Assembly: GCA_017650925.1 (NCBI GenBank) | Contig: JAGCDY010000120.1 | Location: 1 to 43,226 of the forward strand | Direction of reading: 5' to 3' | DNA length: 43,226 bases | Source of the DNA: a bacterium | GTDB lineage: Bacteria; Auribacterota; UBA3054 | Shown: positions 23,979 to 32,581 of the stretch, piece after piece | How the letters are laid out: every line of letters begins with the position of its first letter | Position numbering within the stretch: the stretch's first letter is position 1 | The notes under the pieces: generated by a model | What the model saw: the letters and a program-made list of their open reading frames with translations, nothing else | Databases searched by the model: none | Told to the model about the DNA's origin: nothing | Position numbers and translations under genes: made by a program

Positions 23979-25019
23979 TCATTTGGCCCTGGGGTCTTTC
24001 AAATTGCGCAGGATAGACTCCATCCAGGGCGTCTTCAGGATCATGAGTTTGGTGAGCTCTTCCGCGCTTACGGCGCAATTAGCCTGTATCTCTTTGCGCT
24101 GGGATCTGAGCCTATCCTTGGCCCTGAAGGCGTCTCTGCGACCCTTCCAGATGGGTTTAAGGCGGCCTCTAAAGGTCCACAGCAGGTCGGAGAGGAAAGC
24201 GTAGAGGAAGATGCCTATGCCGTAGCGCCAAAGCAGCGGAGTGGGGAAGTCTTTCCAAACTACCCAGAGACTGTTGCGTTTGGCCCAGTAGAGAGCGCGG
24301 TCGCTGTATTTCGTCGTGGAGAAGCCGACGCGGTGCCAGACCGCCGCTTTGTGGGCGAAACGGCAGCCCCAGCCTCTCAGCCTCAAGCGGAAGGCGAGGT
24401 CGACGTCCTCGTTGTAGGCGAAGAAATCGGGGTCGAAGAGGCCGGTCTCTTTAAGAGCATCAACGCGGTAGAGGGCCGCGCCGGCGCAGGCGCCGAAAAC
24501 GCCGGTGTCGTCGGTGTAGGTGTCCCTTGGTTTCCCGTAGCCACGTTTGCCAGCCACGCCGTGCTTGAAGAACATGTCGCCTGCGGAGTCGATGACTGTG
24601 GGTTCGTGTTCGCCGTCCCAGCAGAGTAGCTGCGAGGCGACGGAACCGATTTTGGGATCGCTTTCCGCCATTGATACCAGCTCGTTCAGCCATTGCTTCT
24701 CGACTTTCGTGTCGTTGTTCAGAAGAACGACGTATTTGAGTTCGGAATAAGCTTTGAAGAGCAGTTCGATGGCTTCGTTGTTGCCGCGGGCGAAACCGTA
24801 GTTTTCCTTGAAGTCGTATAAGAGAACGTCCGGGTAATCGAATCTGATGATATCTACTGAAGCGTCCGTGGAGGCGTTGTCGGCGACGACCGCGAGGAAG
24901 TTTTTGTAGCTCTGATCCCTCAGGGCGTCGAGGCAGTCTTTGATAAGCTTTTCGCCCTGCCAGTTCAGGACCAGCACGGCGGTTTCGACTTTTATATTCT
25001 CGCTGCGGACGTCAAGCAT
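23979..25019 (-). CDS. Glycosyltransferase family 2 (rhamnosyltransferase-like)
   Basis: This 346-residue enzyme has a GT2 (GT-A fold) domain: LVLNWQGEKLIKDCL at the first strand, VVADNASTD, the metal-binding LLNNDT in place of DxD, and the FAYNEDVDLAFRLRLRGW motif that carries the catalytic acid region. The arrangement resembles WbbL-type rhamnosyltransferases that extend cell-surface polysaccharides. A hydrophobic stretch around residues 270-285 may tether it to the inner membrane. The start overlaps the end of ispD by eight bases. The sugar donor and acceptor cannot be named. Confidence 0.85.
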   Translation of the reverse strand: MLDVRSENIKVETAVLVLNWQGEKLIKDCLDALRDQSYKNFLAVVADNASTDASVDIIRFDYPDVLLYDFKENYGFARGNNEAIELLFKAYSELKYVVLLNNDTKVEKQWLNELVSMAESDPKIGSVASQLLCWDGEHEPTVIDSAGDMFFKHGVAGKRGYGKPRDTYTDDTGVFGACAGAALYRVDALKETGLFDPDFFAYNEDVDLAFRLRLRGWGCRFAHKAAVWHRVGFSTTKYSDRALYWAKRNSLWVVWKDFPTPLLWRYGIGIFLYAFLSDLLWTFRGRLKPIWKGRRDAFRAKDRLRSQRKEIQANCAVSAEELTKLMILKTPWMESILRNLKDPRAK

Positions 25020-25686
25020 TTTTACTGAGGAGGTAGTTGGCGAAGTCCCAGTCTTTTTTGGTTGTCAGCTTGAAATTGCCGTCGCTGTCATGGCATATCG
25101 CCACCTGGATGCCGGCTTTTTCCAAAATAAGCGCTTCGTCGGTGAGCTTGCCCCAGTCCTCATTTTTATCGAGCGATCCGTAGGCTTTCCTTAGGACGCT
25201 CAGTTTGAAGGTCTGGGGTGTGGAGGCCAGAAAAAGACTGCTCCTGTCGGGAGTATCTGTTATCATGTCGTCGCTGACGACCTTGACGGTGGAGGAGCAG
25301 GGCTGCGCGGCGATGGCGGCGCCCGTTTCTTTCGCTTTCTCGATGGTATTCAGGATGACTTCTCCGGAAACGAAGGGACGGTCGCAGTCGTGGATGACGA
25401 CGATGGCGTCTTCATAGCCTTTCAATGTTTCGACGGCGTTAAAGACTGATCTGGCGCGGCAGCTTCCGCCTGAGATCACTTCGGCCCGGTCTTTCAAAAG
25501 GCTTTTGAATTCATTTTCCCTGCCGGGCGTTACCGGAATGATCGTCTTTGCTATGGGAAGGTCCTGAAAGGCTTCCAGAGTCCTTGCTAAAACGCTTTTG
25601 CCGCAAAGGGGAGTCGTGAGCTTGTCGAAGCCCATGCGGGAGGCTGTTCCTGCGGAGGGGATGATGGCGATAACGGGAAGATCCAT
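25012..25686 (-). CDS. ispD: 2-C-methyl-D-erythritol 4-phosphate cytidylyltransferase
   Basis: This 224-residue enzyme couples CTP to methylerythritol phosphate in the MEP route to isoprenoids. It has the nucleotide-binding IIPSAGTASRMG followed by a Lys, the GGSCRARSVFNAVE block, VVIHDCDRPFV, STPQTF, and the C-terminal TDEALILEKAG and NFKLTTKKDW. Isoprenoids made this way include undecaprenyl phosphate, the carrier for the surface glycans that the next gene may extend. The first loop has GTASRMG where GxGxRMG is usual, a modest variant. The start overlaps the previous stop by one base (TAATG). Confidence 0.88.
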   Translation of the reverse strand: MDLPVIAIIPSAGTASRMGFDKLTTPLCGKSVLARTLEAFQDLPIAKTIIPVTPGRENEFKSLLKDRAEVISGGSCRARSVFNAVETLKGYEDAIVVIHDCDRPFVSGEVILNTIEKAKETGAAIAAQPCSSTVKVVSDDMITDTPDRSSLFLASTPQTFKLSVLRKAYGSLDKNEDWGKLTDEALILEKAGIQVAICHDSDGNFKLTTKKDWDFANYLLSKNA

Positions 25687-27509
25687 TAGAAAAGGGAAGT
25701 TTGTCCGCGGCTCTCTATGAAGCGCTCGTCTTCTGAGACCGCGTCTTTTTCGCCTTTGATCATGAGGCCGAAGTTATAGTCGAAAAGGTTCGTTAGGAGC
25801 TGCTGGTCGGGGACGGATATGGGAAGGAATCCGCTGTCGCAGCCGGCGTTCACGGTCTTGAGCCAGTTCTGTATCTCCTCCGGGCTGTCGCCGGGATTCG
25901 TCTCAAGCAGAGCGTAGGGCGGAATGTTGTGGCGCAGCGCCTCCGCGTCCGGATCGTGGAAGGGCAGGAAGCCGAAGATCTCGGGGAAGAGGCGTTCGTC
26001 CAGAACCGAGAATCGTTTGCCGAAATCTCTTCCGTAGCCCGTGACGAGCTGAATGTCGAAATAATAGGCGCCGGCCAGCCTGTGGAGGATCTCCCTTGAG
26101 GCGCTGAGGATCGTGGAGGCGATCCGGAAGCTTTCCTCGCTTTTGTCCTGGCCGCAGAAGGCGGAGACCGCTTCCCTTAAGCCGATGAGCTCGCAGCCCG
26201 GGATATCGGACATTCTCAACTGCCCGTTGGCCTGGGCGTAGAGGCGGTATTGGCGGCAGGCGTGCACAGCCGCCTCGAGGGAAGGCTGGAGGTCAAGCAG
26301 GAGCTGCTCGATGTTCGCTTCCTTGTTCTTGTAGACGATCCTGGGAAGGTTGACGGCGATGAGCTGCGAAATGGGCGTCAGGTCGTTTTTCACCCAGAGG
26401 ATGTTGTGGCCGAGTTTGGCCAGTTCTACCATGATGCCGGCGGCCTTTTCCTTTTCCTCGATCTCGCCTTCGAACTGGAAGATCAGATCTTCTTTGGGTT
26501 CCAAGGATCTTATCAGGTTGGCGGCGGTCTCCGCTTCGGAAACGGGGAAGCTGAAGTAGAAGGTTCCTTTGAAAGCGGAGGCGGTCTCTATCGTCTCAAT
26601 GACGCGCTCCCTCGGGCAGTTTTTCAAAAATTCCGAGTCGAAGACGAGCGTCAGGTTGTTGCAGAGATAATCCTCGAGCTTCTTGAATTCCGTTATGAGC
26701 TCCCTGCGGCCCGTTTCCGCTTTGACTTCGAAACGCTCTATGTGGCGGGAGTAGGGATGCCTTAAGCCGCCGATGTCAATGAGGCCCTGGCGGTGCGCCA
26801 TGGCGACGTCTTCGGAGTAGATGCGCGAAAGCGAGTAGGGGAGCGAGATCCTGCTGCCGAGCTTGCTGTTGAGGGTCTCGGGTTCGGAGAGGCGCTTCTG
26901 AAGCTCGTCGTAGGGGATCGTGACGGAGGAGCGCTGGCGGAGGGAATTGGCGTAGCCTCTGGACAAAAGCTCGGAATCGACCAGGGCCCTGATCAGCGTC
27001 GTGGTGACTATCGAGAGGCCGGAGGAAAGCACGCGCTTTTCGACTTCCTGGGCGATAGCTTCCGCGGCGGAATGCTTGACGTGCGCTTCCTGCTCCAGGG
27101 CTCTTACGATGAAGGCGCGGTTCCAAGGGCGGGAGTTCTGTTCGTTGCCGGTCATGACGGAGACCGTGCTGTCGGCGTCCAGAAGCGAGATCTGCTGGGG
27201 CTTTATGACGGTGGTCTTGGAGCGCTGCTCGTCTCTGGCGACCCTGTAGTCGAGATAGATGGCGCTGGCCCTGGCGCTGTAGCCTTTTTCCAGCGCTCTC
27301 GCGACCGTGACGGCCACGTCGCTGGTCTGGGGAGGCTGCTGGGGGAAGGCCTTCCCGAGATGCATGGCGATGGCGTAGGCCGCGTCCTCGGCGTATTCGG
27401 CGCCGGGATCCTCGGCGGCTATGAGCGCCGCCTGGATGCTGCGTTTCAGCTTGCCGATGTCAAAGCTGACAAGACGGCCGTCGCGTTTTCTGACATGGGT
27501 CGGGAGCAT
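25686..27509 (-). CDS. NrdD-like protein with two ATP-cone domains and no visible glycyl-radical site
   Basis: This 607-residue protein starts with an ATP-cone (VRKRDGRLVSFD, residues 6-17, to about 95) and has a second cone-like segment at about 127-190. The rest resembles anaerobic ribonucleotide reductase NrdD: AMAHRQGLIDIGGL (about 237-249), VNLPRIVYKN, CELIGLREAVSAFCG (from Cys439) and YGRDFGKRFSVLDERLFP. An active NrdD ends with a glycyl-radical motif such as RVCGYLG; here the C-terminus is ESRGQTSLF and the motif is absent. The protein is also shorter than usual. It lies three bases after nrdR, whose product senses nucleotides with the same ATP-cone. I infer a regulatory or inactive homologue; alternatives are an unusual reductase with a separate radical subunit. 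Confidence 0.72.
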   Translation of the reverse strand: MLPTHVRKRDGRLVSFDIGKLKRSIQAALIAAEDPGAEYAEDAAYAIAMHLGKAFPQQPPQTSDVAVTVARALEKGYSARASAIYLDYRVARDEQRSKTTVIKPQQISLLDADSTVSVMTGNEQNSRPWNRAFIVRALEQEAHVKHSAAEAIAQEVEKRVLSSGLSIVTTTLIRALVDSELLSRGYANSLRQRSSVTIPYDELQKRLSEPETLNSKLGSRISLPYSLSRIYSEDVAMAHRQGLIDIGGLRHPYSRHIERFEVKAETGRRELITEFKKLEDYLCNNLTLVFDSEFLKNCPRERVIETIETASAFKGTFYFSFPVSEAETAANLIRSLEPKEDLIFQFEGEIEEKEKAAGIMVELAKLGHNILWVKNDLTPISQLIAVNLPRIVYKNKEANIEQLLLDLQPSLEAAVHACRQYRLYAQANGQLRMSDIPGCELIGLREAVSAFCGQDKSEESFRIASTILSASREILHRLAGAYYFDIQLVTGYGRDFGKRFSVLDERLFPEIFGFLPFHDPDAEALRHNIPPYALLETNPGDSPEEIQNWLKTVNAGCDSGFLPISVPDQQLLTNLFDYNFGLMIKGEKDAVSEDERFIESRGQTSLF

Positions 27510-27512
27510 CGC

Positions 27513-27965
<453 letters not shown>

Positions 27966-27995
27966 AATACAAGATTTGGTAGGTTTATCTTAATG

Positions 27996-28004
27996 ATTAT
28001 AGCA
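27996..28004 (-). promoter_or_regulatory. Extended -10 promoter of nrdR
   Basis: On the minus strand TGCTATAAT (27996-28004) lies in the 43-base gap after the HAD gene. No good -35 is visible. The leader would be about 24 bases without a clear Shine-Dalgarno sequence. It would allow nrdR and its downstream genes to be expressed separately from the upstream train. Confidence 0.5.
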
Positions 28005-28008
28005 AATC

Positions 28009-28851
28009 TCAAAGGGCTTTGCTTTGATGGAGCTTGGCTATGTCTCCCAATTCCTCTTCTTTCTTGATGCTGACGATGAGCTTTTTGACGATGCTGGCCA
28101 GTTCCTGGTCAAAGCGGTAGTCGGCTCTCGTGATGTAGTTGACGCGGTCGTGGCGGATGAGGTCGCAGACCTGGGAGTCGTCGTCGCCCTGGTAGACGCC
28201 GATCGAGTGACCGCCGTTCAGCTTCACGAGCTTCATGCAGGGAACGTCGGTCAAGCCGTCGCCGATGTAGATCATGTTACGGTACGGGATGCGGCGCTCA
28301 GTCTGGGGCGTGAAGGAATTGAGGGCTTTGGCTTCCGTAATGTCCCTGATGCCCTTGTTGATCCTGAAGATGAACTGCGTTTTGGAGGTGTAGTTCAAGG
28401 CGAGCCCGGGCCAGATGGGCACGCCGTTCTCGTCGTAGAGGAATTCGCTGGCGTAGATGCCGGAGAATTCGTCCGCGAGTCCTGTGCCAAGGATGATCTG
28501 CGTAAGGCCAGAGGAGACGATGTAGTGTTCTATCCTGACGCCCTCGCTCTCGCCGAACTCCCTGATCTTGGAGAACCACTCGGGAATTCCGGGCAGAAGC
28601 TCAACATTTCTGCCCTGCTCTCTCAGGACGTTTTTGGTAAGCAGCACTTTGCCCCTGGCCATCTTCGTCATCATGTACATGTAGGCGAGGATGGGATCCA
28701 TCTGGTTCTTGGAGGCGAAGTCGTTCACTTCCTTCCAGAAGGTGACGGAGTCCATTCCCAGGCTGGGAATGAAGGCGTACTCCTGCATGTCTTTTGTGCA
28801 AAGAGTCTTGTCAAAGTCGTAAATGAGAGCTACGATCGGTCTTTCGCTCAT
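28009..28851 (-). CDS. HAD-superfamily phosphatase
   Basis: This 280-residue protein has the HAD motifs in order: DFDKT with Asp12 and Asp14 (motif I), VSSG (motif II) and IGDGLTDVPC (motif IV). The cap region is helical, as in the phosphoserine phosphatase-like branch. The substrate is not evident. It overlaps the CNNM gene by four bases (ATGA) and is the last gene of the tightly coupled minus-strand group before the nrdR promoter. Its C-terminus ends in a charged helix with no extra domain. Confidence 0.83.
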   Translation of the reverse strand: MSERPIVALIYDFDKTLCTKDMQEYAFIPSLGMDSVTFWKEVNDFASKNQMDPILAYMYMMTKMARGKVLLTKNVLREQGRNVELLPGIPEWFSKIREFGESEGVRIEHYIVSSGLTQIILGTGLADEFSGIYASEFLYDENGVPIWPGLALNYTSKTQFIFRINKGIRDITEAKALNSFTPQTERRIPYRNMIYIGDGLTDVPCMKLVKLNGGHSIGVYQGDDDSQVCDLIRHDRVNYITRADYRFDQELASIVKKLIVSIKKEEELGDIAKLHQSKAL

Positions 28852-30248
28852 GCTTTCTCCGTGAGTTTCAGTTGGAGCTTTTCAATGCGGTTGTTGGCGA
28901 TCTTGACGATCTTTATGCTTCCGGCCGGGATCTTGATCTCCTCGCCCTCCACGGGCAGATGACCGAGCTTATAGAGAGCGTAGCCGCCGATGGAGTCGAA
29001 GCTCTCGTCGTCCGGCAGGTCAAGGTCGAGCATGTCGTTGATGTCGTCCACAAGGACGGTGCCGGCCATTTCGTAGGTCGTGTCGTCAAGCTTCACTATT
29101 TCGGGGGAGCCGGCGTCCTTGTTTTCCTCGGGCATTTCGCCTACGATCTCAGAGATGATGTCGGTCGCCGTGACGATGCCGGCCATGCCGCCGTATTCGT
29201 CGACCACGATGGCGATCTGGGTGTTGGTCTTGCGCATCTCCATGAGAAGCTCGGCCACGCGTTTCGTTTCAGGAATGAAATAGGGTTTGCGCAGGACGCT
29301 GGAAAGGTTGGGCATTTCAGAGCCTTCGCTCCAACTGTCCAGAATGTCTTTGATGTACAGTACGCCTTTTATGTTGTCGATGGTACCGGTGTAGACGGGA
29401 ATGCGCATGTGTCCGCCGGATATGGCCTTTTTAAGGGCTTCGTCGGTCGGCATGGTGTCCTCGATGGCGCAGACGACCGGACGGGGAGTCATGACCTCCC
29501 TGGCTATGGTGTCGCCGAAAGCGAAGACGGAATGCAGCATCTCATGCTCGTTCTCGTCGATCTTTTTCTCGCTCTCGTCCTTCATCAGCTCTTCCACTTC
29601 GCTACGCCCGGCGAGGACCTCGTCCTGACTGATGTCGTAGCCGGCGCCCTTGACGACCTTCTTGGTCAGGAACAGGCAGAAGCCGTTGACGGGGCGCATG
29701 AGGTTGGAGACGAACTTTAAGAAGCCGAAGTGTTTTATGGGAAGAACTTTTTTGAGGCGCACGCCCACGAACCACGGCACTAAGGAGGCGAAGACAAGGA
29801 TAAAGGCGAGGAGAGCTAAGGTCACCAGGAGCTCGAAGACCCAGGATCTTATGACGCAGTTCTCGAAGAACCAGTTGATGACGCTCGTCATGTAGATCAG
29901 GGCGACGGCCTGGAGAAGGTAGAGCGAGATCCTGATCCTGTCGGCGTATTTCAGCCACTCGTTGATGAAGTTGGTGTCCACCTTTTCGTCCTCTATGAGA
30001 TCCTTTACGGTAAGGTGGTTGGCCGCGGTGCTGGCAGTGGTCGCGTAAACGCAGGCAATGAACATGATGATGAACATTCCGAACAGGATGTACGGCTCGG
30101 GAGAGTGGAAGATCTCCTCGATAGGTTTGTGAACCTCTTTCAGCGCGAGGGATACGAGTTCGAAATTGTTGGTGGCGACGGCCTCGGCGAAATTGGAGAG
30201 GTCGACTGAATGCAGGTGGTCCAGAAAGTGTTGTAGGGCAGGATCCAT
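28848..30248 (-). CDS. CNNM/CBS-domain transporter-like protein (HlyC/CorC family)
   Basis: This 466-residue membrane protein has an N-terminal amphipathic region, then about four transmembrane helices (about 52-175), a tandem CBS pair (about 245-370; RPVVCAIEDTMPTDEALKKA and the IAIVVDEYGGMAGIVTATD block), and a C-terminal CorC_HlyC domain (about 385-460). Such proteins are linked to magnesium or other divalent cation efflux. The membrane part is more divergent than usual. The preceding gene, ybeY, is the common neighbour of corC-type genes in many bacteria, which fits. It shares one base with the ybeY stop. Confidence 0.82.
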   Translation of the reverse strand: MDPALQHFLDHLHSVDLSNFAEAVATNNFELVSLALKEVHKPIEEIFHSPEPYILFGMFIIMFIACVYATTASTAANHLTVKDLIEDEKVDTNFINEWLKYADRIRISLYLLQAVALIYMTSVINWFFENCVIRSWVFELLVTLALLAFILVFASLVPWFVGVRLKKVLPIKHFGFLKFVSNLMRPVNGFCLFLTKKVVKGAGYDISQDEVLAGRSEVEELMKDESEKKIDENEHEMLHSVFAFGDTIAREVMTPRPVVCAIEDTMPTDEALKKAISGGHMRIPVYTGTIDNIKGVLYIKDILDSWSEGSEMPNLSSVLRKPYFIPETKRVAELLMEMRKTNTQIAIVVDEYGGMAGIVTATDIISEIVGEMPEENKDAGSPEIVKLDDTTYEMAGTVLVDDINDMLDLDLPDDESFDSIGGYALYKLGHLPVEGEEIKIPAGSIKIVKIANNRIEKLQLKLTEKA

Positions 30249-30709
30249 TATTTTGTGGTGTAGAAATTAGAATGCCAAACGGCTATGTATTTTTCCTGTT
30301 TGGCAAACATAGATCGGCGGTCCTTTGCGCTCAGGTCGTCGTACCCGAGGCAGTGCAGGGTGCCGTGAATAGCGTAGCGGACGATCTCCTCGGGGAAGAG
30401 AACGTCGTTTTTGAGGGCATAATCGAGCGCGTGGTCTACCGAGAGCACGACGTCGCCGCAGGCGGGTTCGAGAACGTTGACCTCTTCAAGATCCTCCGGC
30501 GGAAAGCTGATGCAGTCGGTCGGCGTGTCGATACCCATGAAATCTCTGTGATAGCGCCTGATCACGGGGTCTCTGACCAGCATGATGTTCATGCCCATCG
30601 TCCTTGGGGCCAACTCATCTTCCAGAACGTAGGAGATGATCTCCTTAAGTTTGAGATCGGCGATCTTGACGAGCCGCTGCTTGTTGTAGATGTTGACGAG
30701 ATATTTCAT
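30248..30709 (-). CDS. ybeY: Endoribonuclease YbeY (rRNA maturation factor)
   Basis: This 153-residue metalloprotein takes part in 16S rRNA 3'-end processing and ribosome quality control. The metal site reads HGTLHCLGYDD: His115 and His119 are conserved, but the third ligand, normally His, is Asp125. The conserved TDCISFP segment corresponds to the usual TDVLSFP. The length is normal. It overlaps plsY-like and cnnm genes by four and one bases, so translation is likely coupled. Function is well supported, with the one changed ligand noted. Confidence 0.88.
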   Translation of the reverse strand: MKYLVNIYNKQRLVKIADLKLKEIISYVLEDELAPRTMGMNIMLVRDPVIRRYHRDFMGIDTPTDCISFPPEDLEEVNVLEPACGDVVLSVDHALDYALKNDVLFPEEIVRYAIHGTLHCLGYDDLSAKDRRSMFAKQEKYIAVWHSNFYTTK

Positions 30710-31245
30710 GAGCGTTCCATCAAAAAGCGCGTGTGGGTGAAGGCGATCAGCGCCGCGGCCAGGATGGCCGTCCCGAGGTAGATCCTGTCAAGGGGGTACT
30801 GCCAGTAAACGAAAAATGGGAGGGAAAGGGCCCCGGCGATGGAGGCGTATTTCATTTTGCGGCAAATTAGGAGCGTTACGGCGATGACGGCGAAACTGAG
30901 AAGGGCCGCGTGCGGGGTGAGGATCAGAAAGCCTCCCATGATGAGCGCCAATCCCAATCCTCCCCAGCCGCAGACGTAGACGGAGAAGTAATGTCCGAGG
31001 ATCGCGAAGACAAGAGCGCAGGCGCCGATCTGGGCGCTGTTGCCCAAAGGATAGACAAAGCTCGGAAGCCCGAAGCGCGACATGAGCTGCGGCAGTTTGG
31101 GCAGAAGCGCCGTGACAAGGATGCCGAGCGTAAAGTCCGCGGCAATAGAGACGAACTTTCCGTTGAGGCGGAGAACATTGAAGCGGCGGAGAAAGAAGCC
31201 CAGCGGCAGGGAACCAGCGAGATAAGCTAAAACGGCGATGAGCAT
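30706..31245 (-). CDS. PlsY-like membrane protein, missing the usual active-site motif
   Basis: This 179-residue protein has five or six predicted transmembrane helices. It matches glycerol-3-phosphate acyltransferase PlsY at the start (SLPLGFFLRR), at LGHYFSVYVCGWGGLG, which corresponds to GHxFxxFxGGKG, and at MKYASIAGALSLP. The GSGNxGATN block that normally follows the first helix is absent, and the Lys of GGKG is gone. These residues bind substrate in PlsY, so acyltransferase activity is doubtful. It could be a repurposed or degenerate homologue. The frame is continuous, with no sign of a frameshift. It sits between der and ybeY with one-base gap and four-base overlap. Confidence 0.62.
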   Translation of the reverse strand: MLIAVLAYLAGSLPLGFFLRRFNVLRLNGKFVSIAADFTLGILVTALLPKLPQLMSRFGLPSFVYPLGNSAQIGACALVFAILGHYFSVYVCGWGGLGLALIMGGFLILTPHAALLSFAVIAVTLLICRKMKYASIAGALSLPFFVYWQYPLDRIYLGTAILAAALIAFTHTRFLMERS

Positions 31246-31246
31246 A

Positions 31247-32578
31247 TCAGTCGTGGTACTGGGATTCCCTGGCTTTCCATTCCAGTTTTATGAGAGCGCC
31301 CTCCATTCCCAAAGACGCCCGGAGGTTCTTTTTCAGGTAGGTCTCGTAGGAGCCCATGACTAGGCTTGGGTCGTTGACGAAAAGCAGAAAAGTGGGCGGC
31401 TCTTTGTCCGTCTGGGTGGCATAGAAGAATTTCAAACGTTTGCCCTTCAGCGCGGCCGGGCTCTGCTTTTCCATGGCTTCCCTGATGGCGCGGTTCAGAA
31501 GGCCGGTGCTGATCTTCTTGGAGACGGAAGCGTAGAGCTTAAGAACTTCCTTCATAAGAGAAGGGATGTTTTTGTTTTCCTTGGCGGAAATGAGAATGAC
31601 CGGCGCGTGGGCAAGGAAGGGGAGTTCCTGCCTGATCCAGCCGACATAGGCCGCGCGGTCGGCTTTGCCCTGCATAAGGTCCCACTTGTTCACGCAGATG
31701 ACGCAGGGGCGGCCGGCCTCGGCCACGATGGCCGCGATCTTTTTGTCGGTGACGGAAATGCCGGCTGTCGCGTCCACGAGAAGCACGCAGACGTTGGAGC
31801 GCTTGATGGCGGCTTCGCTGCGGGAGACGGAGAAGACTTCGAGCTTGCTGTCGATGGAGCGCTTGCGCCTGATGCCGGCCGTGTCGACGAGCCTAATAGT
31901 CTTGCCTTCATAGTCTATCAGCGTGTCGACGTTGTCCCTGGTCGTGCCGGGGATGTCGCTGACTATGGAGCGTTCGAAGCCCGCGAGCGCGTTGGTAAGG
32001 GAGGATTTCCCGGCGTTCGGTTTGCCGACGAAGGCGACGGCGCAGTAGGCTTCGTCCTTTTCTTCTTTTTCCTCTTCCTTGTCCTCAAAGAGCGAGGCTT
32101 CGTGGAGAAGGCGGTCTAAGAGCTCGTCGGTGCCGATGGCGTGCATGGCGGAGATCGTCACGGTGGGGGAGAATTCGTAGGCGCAGAAATCGGCCCAGGA
32201 ATCCTTGAATTTTTCATTGTCGGCTTTGTTGACCACGAGCCAGACGGGTTTGCCGAGCGTGCGCAGTTTAGAAGCGACCACGTCGTCCATCGGAGTCCTG
32301 CCGTCCTGGGCGCTGACCAAGAAGAGAATGAGGTCCGCTTCAGAAACGGCGATGTCGGTTTGTTTCGTGATGTGCTTTTCCAGGGCGTCCGGATCGGTGA
32401 CAAGTCCGCCCGTGTCGATAAGGCGGAACGAGATGCCGTCGTGGGTCACCGTGGCGTAGAGGCGATCCCTTGTAACGCCGCTCGTCTCCTCAACGATCGC
32501 GAGCCTTTTTCCGGAAAGGCGGTTGAAGAGAATGGATTTCCCGACGTTGGGACGTCCGACGAGCGCGACTGTCAGCAT
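31247..32578 (-). CDS. der: Ribosome biogenesis GTPase Der
   Basis: This 443-residue protein has the two tandem GTPase domains unique to Der (EngA). Domain 1 has GRPNVGKS, DTGGL and NKAD; domain 2 has GKPNAGKSS, DTAGI and NKWD. A KH-like C-terminal domain (about 355-443) contacts 23S rRNA. Der is essential for 50S subunit assembly. It lies three bases after gltX and one base before the PlsY-like gene, within a group of translation genes. All motifs and the length are normal. Confidence 0.96.
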   Translation of the reverse strand: MLTVALVGRPNVGKSILFNRLSGKRLAIVEETSGVTRDRLYATVTHDGISFRLIDTGGLVTDPDALEKHITKQTDIAVSEADLILFLVSAQDGRTPMDDVVASKLRTLGKPVWLVVNKADNEKFKDSWADFCAYEFSPTVTISAMHAIGTDELLDRLLHEASLFEDKEEEKEEKDEAYCAVAFVGKPNAGKSSLTNALAGFERSIVSDIPGTTRDNVDTLIDYEGKTIRLVDTAGIRRKRSIDSKLEVFSVSRSEAAIKRSNVCVLLVDATAGISVTDKKIAAIVAEAGRPCVICVNKWDLMQGKADRAAYVGWIRQELPFLAHAPVILISAKENKNIPSLMKEVLKLYASVSKKISTGLLNRAIREAMEKQSPAALKGKRLKFFYATQTDKEPPTFLLFVNDPSLVMGSYETYLKKNLRASLGMEGALIKLEWKARESQYHD

Positions 32579-32581
32579 AGA

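Noticed and set aside
30706-31245. A frameshift or pseudogene explanation for the PlsY-like protein
   Set aside because: The frame is uninterrupted, membrane helices are intact and both neighbours are closely spaced, so a simple frameshift in this window does not explain the missing motif.
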